DNA of 17,287 bases from AP-16 sp036395835 (GCA_036395835.1 DASWCW010000280.1:1-17287), one strand, 5' to 3'. Shown: positions 7,176 through 15,547, counted from the stretch's first letter. Translations and numbers: made by a program. The notes: generated by a model not told the origin, from the letters alone.

Positions 7176-8696
7176 ATGGGCTTGTTGCTCGAACCACAAA
7201 TCGTCGATGTCAAGCGACGGCGGGCGGCGTTGGAAAGGCTGCACGAGATCGGCGCAGTACTGCCGAGCTTCAGCGAGCTTGCGCAACCGCTGTCCATGCC
7301 CGGCGACGTCGGGGCGAGACTCGCGCGCACCGACCCGGATGCGGCCTCGTCGGACAATCTGTGGCGCCTGCACTGGTTCAACGATGCGAATCGTTGGGCG
7401 TGCGCCAAGATTCCGGGCCACCTGGTGCTTCCGCCGGAGCTGACCGGAGTCAAGGCGCCCGTCGTGGTGCTGCTCGGCAGCCGTTTTCCGATGATCGGCG
7501 CGCATAAGGTGCTCGCCGCTTATGCATGCCTGGTGCCGCGGCTCGTCACCGGCCGGTTCGATCCGGCGAACGATCGGGCGGTATGGCCTTCGACGGGAAA
7601 TTATTGCCGCGGCGGGGTTGCGATCTCCCGTATTCTGGGCTGCCGCAGTATCGCGGTGCTGCCGGCCGGAATGAGCCGCGAGCGATTCGATTGGCTCGAG
7701 CGCTGGGTCGCCGATCCCCGCGACATCATCCGCACTCCCGGCACGGAGAGCAACGTCAGGGAAATCTACGAAAAATGCGCGGAACTCGCTCGCAATCGAG
7801 ACAACGTTGTTCTCAACCAGTTTTCCGAGTTCGCCAATTACCTGATCCATTATCATTGCACCGGCCGCGCCGTGGAGGCGGTGTTCGCGCGGCTGCAGCG
7901 CGAAAATCCAGGCAGTCGACTCGCAGCCTTCGTCGCCGCGAGCGGCTCCTCCGGCACGCTGGGCGCGGGCGATTATCTCAAGAACCTGCACGATGCCCAG
8001 ATCGCCGCGGTCGAGGCGCTCGAATGCCCGACCATGCTATGCAACGGCTACGGCGAGCACAACATCCAGGGTATCGGCGACAAGCACATTCCATTGATCC
8101 ACAACGTCATGAATATGGACCTCGTGGTTGGCGTGACCGACGCGGCGACCGACGCGCTCAATCTTTTGTTCGGCAGCGACATCGGTCGCCGCTATCTCGC
8201 GGCGAGACGCAGCATCGATCCCGAGATTCTCGAGCAATTCGAGCACATCGGGATCTCCAGCCTGGCCAATATCGTTGGGGCGATCAAGATCGCCAAGCAC
8301 CTCGACTACGGCGCGGAAGATATGGTGATAACCGTGGCGACAGATGGCGCCGAACTCTATGCGAGCGAGCGGGAGGCCCATGCCGCCCGTTGCTATCCGC
8401 GGGGCTTCGAGGAGGTGAACGCCGGCGAGATTTTTGGCCGACATCTGCAAGGCATTGCCGACGACCACGTGCTCGAGCTCACCCATATGGATCGCAAGCG
8501 GATCTTCAATCTCGGCTACTACACCTGGGTCGAGCAGCAGAACGTCTCGATCGAGGACTTCGAGCGCCGCAGACATCCGTTGTTTTGGCGCGAGATTGGC
8601 GCAAGCATTACGGCCTGGGACAATCTGATCCGCGAGTTCAATGCGGATGCCGGGGTCACGCGCCCGCTGGCCGAACCGGCGGGTAGAAGCTTATGA
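7176..8696 (+). CDS. Fold-type-II pyridoxal-phosphate enzyme, cysteine synthase-like, reaction unknown
   Basis: This 506-residue protein has the layout of a beta-family PLP enzyme (cysteine synthase, threonine dehydratase, tryptophan synthase beta). The probable Schiff-base lysine is Lys111 in MIGAHKVLAA. The substrate-carboxylate loop is STGNYCRGG at 139-147, and a phosphate-binding Ser/Gly loop SGSSGTLG lies at 257-264. It is much longer than a cysteine synthase (about 310), with roughly 95 residues before the catalytic lysine domain and a long C-terminal part (about 340-506) that I cannot assign. GYGEHNIQGIGDK at 291-303 is distinctive. Beta-elimination or deamination of an amino acid is plausible, but the substrate is not readable from sequence. 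ATG 7176 was preferred to TTG 7152, which has no ribosome site. The stop overlaps the CoA-transferase A start (ATGA). Confidence 0.8.
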   Translation: MGLLLEPQIVDVKRRRAALERLHEIGAVLPSFSELAQPLSMPGDVGARLARTDPDAASSDNLWRLHWFNDANRWACAKIPGHLVLPPELTGVKAPVVVLLGSRFPMIGAHKVLAAYACLVPRLVTGRFDPANDRAVWPSTGNYCRGGVAISRILGCRSIAVLPAGMSRERFDWLERWVADPRDIIRTPGTESNVREIYEKCAELARNRDNVVLNQFSEFANYLIHYHCTGRAVEAVFARLQRENPGSRLAAFVAASGSSGTLGAGDYLKNLHDAQIAAVEALECPTMLCNGYGEHNIQGIGDKHIPLIHNVMNMDLVVGVTDAATDALNLLFGSDIGRRYLAARRSIDPEILEQFEHIGISSLANIVGAIKIAKHLDYGAEDMVITVATDGAELYASEREAHAARCYPRGFEEVNAGEIFGRHLQGIADDHVLELTHMDRKRIFNLGYYTWVEQQNVSIEDFERRRHPLFWREIGASITAWDNLIREFNADAGVTRPLAEPAGRSL

Positions 8697-9652
8697 GTGG
8701 GGTCCGACCGTACGCGCAGTTGCGGCACGACATTGCTCGGCGCGACCGAAGCCTGCGCGAGAAGGCGGTATCGCTGAAGGAGGCGACGTCGTTCGTGCGC
8801 GACGGCGATGCGGTCGGCATCGGCGGCAGCACGATGTCGCGCACCCCGATGGGCATGATCTGGGCGCTGATCCGCGCCGGCAAGAAACGCCTTAGCTGTT
8901 CGCGATGCATCGTGTCGAGTGACGGCGATCTCCTGTACGGATCCGGCGCTTGCGATCACATCATCACCAGCTGGTTCAGCCAAGGCATCCTGTGGGGCGT
9001 CTCCAAGGTGATGCGGCACCACGTCGAGACCGGTCAGGCGCGTTACGAGGAGTGGAGCCACATGGCCATGGGCATGCGTTTCCGCGCGGGAGCCATGGGC
9101 GTGCCGTTCATGCCGGTGCGATCGATGCTGGGCTCGGACGTGCTGCGGCAGCGCCCCGAGGCGATCGAGATGGATTGCCCGTTCACGAAGGAGAAGATCC
9201 TGCTGGTGCCGGCGCTCAACCCGGATGTCGCTCTGATCCACGTGCAGCGTTGCGACGCTTACGGCAACGCGCAGATCGACGGCCTGTCGTTCATGGACGC
9301 GGACCTCGCGATGGCGGCCGACAAGGTGATTCTCACGACCGAGCGCATCATCTCCAATGACCAGATCCGCCGCGCGCCGGACCAGACCAGGATCCCGTTC
9401 TTTGTCGCCGATGCGGTGGTCGAGCTGCCGTTCGGCTGCGCCCCACACGAATGCTACGGCGTCTACGAGCCGATGCTCCGCCACATGCGATCCTACGTCG
9501 AGCTCGTAAACCGCGATCCGGTAAAGGGCATGCAGCAATATCTCGATCGGTTCGTCTACGGCCCGAAATCCTGGACCGAGTTCCTGGACCTGATCGGGCT
9601 CGACGAGCTGCTGGAGGCCGCCCGAGCCGGTGCAAGCATCTATGATGACTAA
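8693..9652 (+). CDS. Class I CoA-transferase, subunit A (glutaconate CoA-transferase-like)
   Basis: This 319-residue alpha subunit of a heterodimeric class I CoA-transferase of GctA type would move CoA from a donor thioester to a carboxylic acid. Family features are the VRDGDAVGIGGST loop (about 35-47), the central MPVRSMLGSDVLRQ segment, an ALIHVQRCDAYGNAQIDG-like strand near 180-200 and VILTTERII. Size matches GctA (about 320) rather than the shorter SCOT or acetate CoA-transferase alpha subunits. Its ATG overlaps the PLP-enzyme stop by 4 bp and its end overlaps subunit B, so PLP enzyme, A and B should be made together. Relatives include the actinobacterial steroid-ring hydrolase IpdAB, so a CoA-ester hydrolase role is an alternative. 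Confidence 0.88.
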   Translation: MSGVRPYAQLRHDIARRDRSLREKAVSLKEATSFVRDGDAVGIGGSTMSRTPMGMIWALIRAGKKRLSCSRCIVSSDGDLLYGSGACDHIITSWFSQGILWGVSKVMRHHVETGQARYEEWSHMAMGMRFRAGAMGVPFMPVRSMLGSDVLRQRPEAIEMDCPFTKEKILLVPALNPDVALIHVQRCDAYGNAQIDGLSFMDADLAMAADKVILTTERIISNDQIRRAPDQTRIPFFVADAVVELPFGCAPHECYGVYEPMLRHMRSYVELVNRDPVKGMQQYLDRFVYGPKSWTEFLDLIGLDELLEAARAGASIYDD

Positions 9653-10415
9653 GACGGCGGACCATAGCGCGGCAGAGCTGCTCACGATCTTGAGCGCGCG
9701 GCAGCTCGAGGATGGGCAGGTGGTGTTTGCCGGGGTCGGCATCCCGCTACTCGCCGCGACTCTCGCGCAGCGCCTGCGCTGTCCGGGATTGACCATCCTG
9801 TTCGAAGGGGGCGTGATCGGTGCTTTCATCGAGCCAGGCAAGCTTCCGCCCTCGACCAACGACCAGCGCTGCACCAGGCGCGCCAACATGGTGCTCGGCA
9901 GCGCCGAAGTGCTGCTGCTGCTGCAGCGCGGCTATGTGGATGTCGGCTTCATGGGCGGGGCGCAAATCGACCAGTACGGCAATCTCAACAGCTCGTTCAT
10001 CGGCGATCCGAAAAAACCCAGGACCCGGTTGCCGGGGACCGGCGGCGGCAATGACATTGCGAGCCTGACCCGGATGATTGTGACGATGAAGCACGAGCGG
10101 CGGCGGTTCGTGGAAAACGTCGATTTCGTCACCAGCCCGGGTTGGCTCTCGGGCGGCGACACGCGGCCCAGCAGCGGACTTCCAACCGGCGGCACCTATC
10201 GGGTTGTCACCGATCTCGCGGTACTCGGGTTCGACGAGAACAGCCGGCGCATGAAGGCGATCGCGCTCAATCCCGGGGTTACCCGCGAGCAAGTACAGGA
10301 CAATACCGGATTCCTGCTGCTGTTCGACCAGGAAACCGGCGTGACCCAGCCGCCCACCGACCACGAGCTTGCCATCCTGCGTGAGTTCGATCCGGACCGG
10401 CTCTACACCGCCTGA
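9642..10415 (+). CDS. Class I CoA-transferase, subunit B (glutaconate CoA-transferase-like)
   Basis: This beta subunit of about 257 residues partners the preceding gene. The block ILFEGGVIGA places a glutamate at residue 55, where glutaconate CoA-transferase beta has its catalytic Glu54, which forms the enzyme-CoA thioester. Further family features are VGFMGGAQIDQYGN, GTGGGNDIA and FVTSPGWLSGG. Keeping this Glu argues for a real CoA-transferase rather than an IpdAB-like hydrolase, where, as I recall, it is absent. The start is uncertain between ATG 9642, ATG 9645 and GTG 9630; all overlap the end of subunit A (stop at 9652), so translation is coupled, and none has a strong ribosome site of its own. 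Confidence 0.9.
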   Translation: MMTKTADHSAAELLTILSARQLEDGQVVFAGVGIPLLAATLAQRLRCPGLTILFEGGVIGAFIEPGKLPPSTNDQRCTRRANMVLGSAEVLLLLQRGYVDVGFMGGAQIDQYGNLNSSFIGDPKKPRTRLPGTGGGNDIASLTRMIVTMKHERRRFVENVDFVTSPGWLSGGDTRPSSGLPTGGTYRVVTDLAVLGFDENSRRMKAIALNPGVTREQVQDNTGFLLLFDQETGVTQPPTDHELAILREFDPDRLYTA

Positions 10416-10429
10416 CGATGGCGGATTCT

Positions 10430-10436
10430 GAGGAGG
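10430..10436 (+). promoter_or_regulatory. Shine-Dalgarno GAGGAGG deciding the LLM gene start
   Basis: This near-perfect anti-SD complement lies 8 bases before ATG 10445. The earlier in-frame ATG at 10418 would place this element inside the coding region, so 10445 is the better start. Confidence 0.7.
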
Positions 10437-10444
10437 ACCCGCAC

Positions 10445-11398
10445 ATGGCCGGGCTGAGGGGGACCTTTGGCATCGCGGTACGCAATTTCACTGCCTATCC
10501 GGAAATGCCGGACGCCAAAGCGCTGGTGAACTACGGCACGAGAGTGGAAGAGCTCGGCTACGACTCGCTCTGGGTCTGGGACCACCTTCTGCTCGGGGTA
10601 GAGCCGAGCTTTCCGATCATCGAGGCGCTCACGCTCCTCGCCGCTATCGCGGTGCGCACTCGAAAGATCAAGCTCGGCACCGGCGTTCTCGTTCTGCCAA
10701 CGCGCAACCCCGTCGTGTTGGCGAAACAACTCTCCGCCATCGATCTGTTGTCCGACGGCCGCCTGATCGTCGGGGTGGCAACCGGCTGGTACAAGCGCGA
10801 GTTCGACGCAGTCGGCGTGCCGTTCGAGCAGCGCGGCAAGATCATGGAGGACAACCTCGAGATTCTCACGCGCTTGTTCACCCAGGACAAGGTCGAAGGC
10901 GAATGGACCTATCACAAGATCCCTGCGGGCGTGATGTACCCCAAGGCCATCCAGAAGCCGCGGCCGCCGATCCTGATCGGCGGCTACGTCGATCGCGTGC
11001 TCAAGCGAGCGGCTGTGAGGGCGGACGGCTGGCTCACATACTTCTACACTCCGGAAAGTTTCGCGAAGGCCTGGGGAAAAATTCGCAATTTCGCGCGTGA
11101 GGCGGGCAAGGACCCCGACGCCGTGCTCAACGCCGCGCAGCTGCCGATCATGGTCGGGAAATCGCGTGCGGCGGTCGAGAGCGCGATGATGGATTGGCTC
11201 GGCAAGGAGTGGGATTACGCGGCCTGGAGCGAGTCCACCAAAGACAGCGCGATACTCGGCACGATCGAAGAATGCGTCGAGCAGCTCAGGCAGCATCTCT
11301 CCGTCGGCGTGCAGAAAATCATTTTTGTGCCTTACAAGTACGACATAGACCAGATCGATATCATCGCGCGCGAGATCATTCCAAGGCTCAAGGCCTGA
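10445..11398 (+). CDS. LLM-class (luciferase-like) flavin-dependent oxidoreductase
   Basis: This predicted 317-residue TIM-barrel flavoprotein of the bacterial luciferase-like family uses reduced FMN or F420 for monooxygenation or hydride transfer. Visible signatures are RVEELGYDSLWVWDH at 33-47, LGTGVLVLPTRNPVVLAKQ at 77-95, and LLSDGRLIVGVATGWYKREF at 101-120, the usual phosphate-binding and dimer region. Start 10445 follows a strong GAGGAGG; starting at 10418 would add 9 residues. It lies 29 bp after the CoA-transferase B gene on the same strand and probably shares its transcript. RutA, which opens the uracil ring, is in the same superfamily, so a ring-opening or oxidative step on a heterocycle is possible; FMN versus F420 use cannot be decided here. 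Confidence 0.88.
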   Translation: MAGLRGTFGIAVRNFTAYPEMPDAKALVNYGTRVEELGYDSLWVWDHLLLGVEPSFPIIEALTLLAAIAVRTRKIKLGTGVLVLPTRNPVVLAKQLSAIDLLSDGRLIVGVATGWYKREFDAVGVPFEQRGKIMEDNLEILTRLFTQDKVEGEWTYHKIPAGVMYPKAIQKPRPPILIGGYVDRVLKRAAVRADGWLTYFYTPESFAKAWGKIRNFAREAGKDPDAVLNAAQLPIMVGKSRAAVESAMMDWLGKEWDYAAWSESTKDSAILGTIEECVEQLRQHLSVGVQKIIFVPYKYDIDQIDIIAREIIPRLKA

Positions 11399-11497
11399 GC
11401 CGCTTGCGCCTAAGCCGGATGCATTCGCATGCGCAAAACGCCGGTTCTTCGGCGGCATCCGCGAGAACTTGCGATTGCTTGTCGCCGATGCCCGGCA

Positions 11498-11506
11498 TGC
11501 TATCAT
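11498..11506 (+). promoter_or_regulatory. Candidate extended -10 promoter before livK
   Basis: TGCTATCAT is an extended -10 (TGn then TATCAT, five of six matches to TATAAT). The nearest -35-like hexamer, TTGCTT at 11475-11480, is 20 bases away, which is too long for a standard sigma-70 site, though extended -10 sites can act with a poor -35. The site lies 77 bp before livK in the only sizeable plus-strand gap (185 bp) between the catabolic genes and the transporter. Confidence 0.3.
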
Positions 11507-11583
11507 GCCCGCTCGCACGAGATCCGGCGGCGGTCCGCCGACGGTCCGGGCTGCGAAAAGCCGAAAAATCGAGAGGAGCTGAG

Positions 11584-12744
11584 ATGAGCGTGCACCAGTG
11601 GAAGACATCGGTTGCGGCGATTCTGCTTGCCGGGGGGCTCGTCACCGGCGCCGCGGCGCAGGAGACCATCAAGATCGGCGTCATCGAGCCGCTCACCGGT
11701 GCGGCTTCGGCATCCGGCAATTATGTGACCAACGGGGCCAGGATCTCGGCGGACGAGATCAACGCCAAGGGTGGCGTGCTGGGCAAGAAACTCGAGCTCG
11801 TGATCGAGGACAACAAGAGCAATCCGACCGAATCCGCGGCCGTCGCCGAAAAGCTCATCGTCCATGACAAAGTTCCGGTGCTGATGGGCGCCTGGGGCTC
11901 GAGCTTCACGCTCGCGGTGATGCCGAAGCTCATGGAATACCAGGTGCCGATGCTGGTGGAGACCTCGTCGTCGGGGAAGATCACGAGCTCCGGCAACCCC
12001 TACATATTCCGTATCTCCCCTCCCTCCTCGGTCGAGGCGATCGCCTTCTCCCCGACTGTCGCCAAGCTCGGGATCAAGAAAGTCGATTTCCTGGTCGTGA
12101 ACAACGATTGGGGTCGTGGCGCGGCCGACGACTTCGGCAAGATGTTCAAGGCGAAGGGAATCGAGGTCGGTCTCGTCGAGACCATGGACCAGGCCGCGCA
12201 GGACATGAGCGCGCAGCTCGCCAAGATCAAGGGATCTGACGCCGATACCCTCATCGTCACCACTGCGGTCGAGCAGCTCACGCTCATCTTCAAGCAGATG
12301 GCGGCGCTCGGCATGCACCGTCGCGTCATTACGACCGGCGGATCGCAGAGTCCCGATCAGCTCATCGAACAGGCGGGAGCCGCGGTCGACGGCACCATGC
12401 ATCTGACCTTCTTCGCTCCCTGGGTACCGGAAGCCACGTCGTTCCCCGATGCAACGAAGAGCTTCCTAGCGGAATGGAAAAAGCGCGGCCTGCCGTTCGC
12501 CGGCGTGACGGAGAGCTTCCGCGGTTATGATGGCATCCGCACGATCGCCGCGGCGATCGAGAGGGCCGGAAAGGCCGAGCCGGAGGCGATCCGCGCGGCG
12601 TTCTGGCAGGTAGAGGTCGATGGTCTCAACGGCAGGATCAAGTTCACCAAGGCAGGACCTGCCGGCCAGGAAAGCGGCCAGAGCATCCCGAACATTTATC
12701 TGATCAAGATCGAGGCGGGCAAGGTTATCCTGCCGCAGATCTAG
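11584..12744 (+). CDS. livK: Periplasmic substrate-binding protein of a branched-chain amino acid-type ABC transporter
   Basis: This 386-residue type-I periplasmic binding protein of the HAAT (LivK/LivJ) family would capture the substrate and deliver it to LivHM. Residues 1-25 are a Sec signal peptide: basic start MSVHQWK, hydrophobic core AAILLAGGLVTG, and AAA before a likely cleavage ahead of Gln26. The mature part opens with IKIGVIEPLTGAASASGN and has INAKGGVLGKKLELVIEDN, the standard LivK N-lobe pattern. A GGAG five bases before ATG 11584 supports the start; the open frame further upstream lacks a signal peptide. Family members bind many compounds besides Leu/Ile/Val (amides, urea, aromatic acids), and the catabolic neighbours suggest a non-standard ligand. 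The gene symbol indicates family only. Confidence 0.9.
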   Translation: MSVHQWKTSVAAILLAGGLVTGAAAQETIKIGVIEPLTGAASASGNYVTNGARISADEINAKGGVLGKKLELVIEDNKSNPTESAAVAEKLIVHDKVPVLMGAWGSSFTLAVMPKLMEYQVPMLVETSSSGKITSSGNPYIFRISPPSSVEAIAFSPTVAKLGIKKVDFLVVNNDWGRGAADDFGKMFKAKGIEVGLVETMDQAAQDMSAQLAKIKGSDADTLIVTTAVEQLTLIFKQMAALGMHRRVITTGGSQSPDQLIEQAGAAVDGTMHLTFFAPWVPEATSFPDATKSFLAEWKKRGLPFAGVTESFRGYDGIRTIAAAIERAGKAEPEAIRAAFWQVEVDGLNGRIKFTKAGPAGQESGQSIPNIYLIKIEAGKVILPQI

Positions 12745-12754
12745 CCGTCTCCTC

Positions 12755-12785
12755 GCGAGCCTTCAGGATAGCCCTGGAGGCTCGC
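12755..12785 (+). terminator. Strong GC-rich hairpin between livK and livH
   Basis: The arms GCGAGCCT (12755-12762) and AGGCTCGC (12778-12785) pair perfectly. TCAGG (12763-12767) then pairs with CCTGG (12773-12777) through one G-U, giving a 13-bp stem with a five-base loop ATAGC. It begins 11 bases after the livK stop. No T-tract follows, so it is a poor intrinsic terminator. It more likely stabilises the upstream livK message or partly attenuates read-through, keeping binding protein in excess over permease. Confidence 0.55.
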
Positions 12786-12861
12786 TCGAGATCAATCTCC
12801 GGCGGGCCGCGAGAGCGATCGGCTTCCCAGCGACCGAAACCGGCCGAAGCAGACGTGCCCG

Positions 12862-13734
12862 ATGGATCAGCTTCTTCAGCATGTCCTCAACGCGACCGTG
12901 CTGGGCGGGACCTACGCTCTCCTCGGCATCGGCTTGACGCTGATCTTCGGGATCATGCGGGTGGTCAATTTCACTCACGGCGAGCTCTATGCGTTCGGCG
13001 GTTACGCCATGTATGTGCTCGCCTCGATGCTGGGCCTGAACTTCTTCGTGGCGCTCGTGTTCGCGATTTTCGCGGGTTTTCTGACCGGTCTCCTGATCGA
13101 GTTCATGCTGCTGCGCCCGGTCCGGGGCGCGGATATCGACACCACGATGCTGGTGATGATTGGCGCCTGGATTGTTCTGCAGAACACCGAACTAATGGCC
13201 TGGGGCGGCGTCGCCAAATCGGTGGCGACGCCGTTTTCCGAAGCGCCGCTGGTGCTCGGCCCGGTATCGGTCTCGCCGCTGCGCGTGTTCGTCCTGGGCA
13301 TGGCGGCGCTGCTCATCGTGTGCACGTACTTGCTCATCAACCGGAGCAAGCTCGGCATGGCGATGCGCGCCACCTTCCAGGACAGCGACGTCGCCGCGCT
13401 GATGGGGGTTAACATCAACGGCATTTACGCGGCTACTTTCGCGATCGGCTCGGCGCTCGCCGCGGCCGCTGGCGCGCTGCTCGGACCGGTCTTTTTGGTG
13501 ACGCCCAACATGGGAGATCTCGCCTCGCTCAAGGCCTTCGCCGTCGTCATTCTCGGCGGCCTCGGCAACGTCACCGGCGCCACGCTCGGCGGCTTCATCC
13601 TCGCCTGCGCCGAGGAGATCGGGGCGGGCTACATCTCCTCCGGATATCGCGACGCCATGGGTTTCCTGATCATCATCCTGGTCCTGCTGTTCAAGCCGAC
13701 CGGGCTGTTCGTGCGCGCGGAGCGCATCGGATGA
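12862..13734 (+). CDS. livH: Branched-chain amino acid-type ABC transporter permease LivH
   Basis: This 290-residue inner-membrane permease has about eight hydrophobic segments. VNFTHGELYAFGGY at 35-48 is the LivH-type signature, and LGGLGNVTGATLGG at 231-244 is the conserved cytoplasmic loop that contacts the ATPases. It would form a heterodimer with LivM. The start has no clear Shine-Dalgarno, which fits lower expression than livK. It is separated from livK by 117 bp containing the hairpin, and its TGA overlaps the livM ATG by 4 bp. Length is normal for the family (about 290-300). Confidence 0.93.
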   Translation: MDQLLQHVLNATVLGGTYALLGIGLTLIFGIMRVVNFTHGELYAFGGYAMYVLASMLGLNFFVALVFAIFAGFLTGLLIEFMLLRPVRGADIDTTMLVMIGAWIVLQNTELMAWGGVAKSVATPFSEAPLVLGPVSVSPLRVFVLGMAALLIVCTYLLINRSKLGMAMRATFQDSDVAALMGVNINGIYAATFAIGSALAAAAGALLGPVFLVTPNMGDLASLKAFAVVILGGLGNVTGATLGGFILACAEEIGAGYISSGYRDAMGFLIIILVLLFKPTGLFVRAERIG

Positions 13735-14759
13735 GGCGCTGGCTCGCCGGCTGCTGGCTGCTGCTGCTGTTCTCCGTCCCGCTGTGGATGCACGATCAAT
13801 ATCTGCTGCACATCCTGATCGTCACCGGGATCTTCATCATCGCCGCCATGAGCCTGAACCTGCTGCTCGGCTACACCGGGCAGCTCAGCCTCGGGCACGT
13901 GGCCTTCTTCGGCATCGGCGCCTATACCAGCGCGCTGGTTTCTCTCGGATTCGAGATCGAGATTCTCGGCTATCCGATCGTGCACCAGCAGTGGCCGCAG
14001 CTCGCCGGCTTCGCGATTGGCACCGCCGTCGCCGGCCTGTGCGGCTATTTGGTTGGCCGCTTGTCATTCAAGGTTCGGGGCGCCTATTTCGTCATCGTGA
14101 CCATCAGCTTCGCCGAGGTGATGCGTCTTGTCGCACTCAACTGGGTCGAGCTAACGCAAGGCCCCGCGGCCCTCACCAACATTCCGCCGTTCTCGTTCGC
14201 GCTTCCCGGCGTCGGCTCATTCACGCTCTGGAGCAAGAGCGCCAACTATTATCTCGTGCTCGGTTCGGCGATCATCGCCTATGTGATCATCAAGCGGCTG
14301 ATCGACTCCCGCATCGGACGCGCCATGATCGCGCTCAAGGAGAACGAGCCGGTTGCTCTGTCCGTCGGAATCGACGTAACACACTATCTGGTGCTGGCCG
14401 CCGTCATCTCCGCCGCGCTGGCGGGCGCCGCCGGCAGCCTTTACGCGCATTACATCCGCATCATCGACCCCGATATCTTCCTGTTCATCTACACGGTCAC
14501 CATGGTGATCATGGTGATCACCGGCGGCAAGGGCACGCTGGCGGGGCCGATCGCGGGCGGGTTCATCTTCGGGTTCCTGCCCGTGGTCGTGCGCTCGTTC
14601 GCCGCGCCGGAACTGCAATGGATCCTATACGGCGCGCTGATGATCCTCATCGTGTTCCTGTTGCCGCAAGGCATCGTGCCGGCCGTGGAACGATGGATCG
14701 CGAACCGAGCCCAGCGATCCGGCCGCGGCTCCGACGTGCTCGCGGATTCTTCTTCATGA
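13731..14759 (+). CDS. livM: Branched-chain amino acid-type ABC transporter permease LivM
   Basis: This second permease has 342 residues and many hydrophobic helices. GYTGQLSLGHVAFFGIGAYT at 48-67 is the LivM signature (compare GxxGxxSxGHxxFxGxGAY), and GGKGTLAGPIAGG near 265-277 is the ATPase-coupling loop. It begins and ends with 4-bp ATGA overlaps (with livH and livG), so the transporter genes are tightly coupled. The C-terminal 30 residues after PQGIVPAVERW are polar and Arg-rich and are not conserved in the family as far as I can tell. Confidence 0.93.
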   Translation: MRRWLAGCWLLLLFSVPLWMHDQYLLHILIVTGIFIIAAMSLNLLLGYTGQLSLGHVAFFGIGAYTSALVSLGFEIEILGYPIVHQQWPQLAGFAIGTAVAGLCGYLVGRLSFKVRGAYFVIVTISFAEVMRLVALNWVELTQGPAALTNIPPFSFALPGVGSFTLWSKSANYYLVLGSAIIAYVIIKRLIDSRIGRAMIALKENEPVALSVGIDVTHYLVLAAVISAALAGAAGSLYAHYIRIIDPDIFLFIYTVTMVIMVITGGKGTLAGPIAGGFIFGFLPVVVRSFAAPELQWILYGALMILIVFLLPQGIVPAVERWIANRAQRSGRGSDVLADSSS

Positions 14760-15547
14760 CCGGCTGGTCCGAGCCTTCGCCCGCTCTCCGGATCGAGCAT
14801 GTCGTGGTGCGCTTCGACGGGCTGCTCGCGATCGCAGACCTGAACTTCACGGTGGCGGAAGGCGAGATCGTGGCCTTGATCGGCCCCAACGGCGCCGGCA
14901 AGACCACGGCGTTCAACGTGATCACGGGATTCCTGCGGCCGACCAAGGGAAGCGTGCTCTATCGCGGCACGCCGCTCAATGGGCTCAAACCCCACCAGAT
15001 CGTCGGCCTCGGGCTCGTTCGGACGTTTCAGCGGACCAGCGTATTCCAGACCAGGACGGTACTCGACAACGTGCTGACCGGGCTGCACCGGCGCGGCAAC
15101 TCCACGCTCTGGGATGCGCTGTTGCCGTTGCCGCGTGCCAGGGCGGCGGAGCGCAGGCTTCGCGAGCAGGCCTGGGAGGTGCTGCGGCTGGTCGGTCTCG
15201 ACCAGCGCGCCGGCGAGGCGGCCGGCGTACTGCCGTACGGGGACCAGCGGCTGCTCGGGGTCGCGCTGGCGCTCGCTACGAAACCTTCCATGCTGCTGCT
15301 GGACGAGCCGGTCTCGGGGATGAATGCCGCCGAGACGGCGAAATTCATGACGCTTCTCGGCGGCATCCGGGCGTTGGGCACGACCATTCTGCTGGTCGAG
15401 CACGATATGCGGATGGTGATGGGTGTGTCCGACCGTGTCGTCGTGCTCAACTACGGGCGCATCATCGCCGAGGGTGCGCCTGCGGCGATTCAGAAGGATC
15501 CCGAAGTGATCCGCGCCTATCTCGGTCAGCGGGCGAAGCATGCTTGA
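14756..15547 (+). CDS. livG: Branched-chain amino acid-type ABC transporter ATPase LivG
   Basis: This 263-residue ABC ATPase has Walker A GPNGAGKTT at 43-51, Q-loop RTFQ at 89-92, ABC signature LPYGDQR at 159-165, Walker B MLLLDEP at 179-185 and H-loop EHD at 215-217. The YGDQR signature and MNAAE after Walker B are typical of LivG (NPxE in E. coli). The frame is open far upstream, but that part is the shadow of livM; ATG 14756 overlaps its stop as ATGA and gives the normal length. The stop lies inside the livF start region (8-bp overlap). It pairs with LivF to power LivHM. Confidence 0.94.
   Translation: MTGWSEPSPALRIEHVVVRFDGLLAIADLNFTVAEGEIVALIGPNGAGKTTAFNVITGFLRPTKGSVLYRGTPLNGLKPHQIVGLGLVRTFQRTSVFQTRTVLDNVLTGLHRRGNSTLWDALLPLPRARAAERRLREQAWEVLRLVGLDQRAGEAAGVLPYGDQRLLGVALALATKPSMLLLDEPVSGMNAAETAKFMTLLGGIRALGTTILLVEHDMRMVMGVSDRVVVLNYGRIIAEGAPAAIQKDPEVIRAYLGQRAKHA

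Noticed and set aside
8519..9889. 456-codon minus-strand frame across the PLP and CoA-transferase genes
   Set aside because: It is antisense to three well-supported genes; the translation lacks any recognisable domain and shows the composition typical of GC-rich shadow frames.
11439..11454. CGCCG/CGGCG hairpin after the LLM gene as a terminator
   Set aside because: Only 5 bp, no T-tract, and such stems are common by chance in DNA of this GC content.
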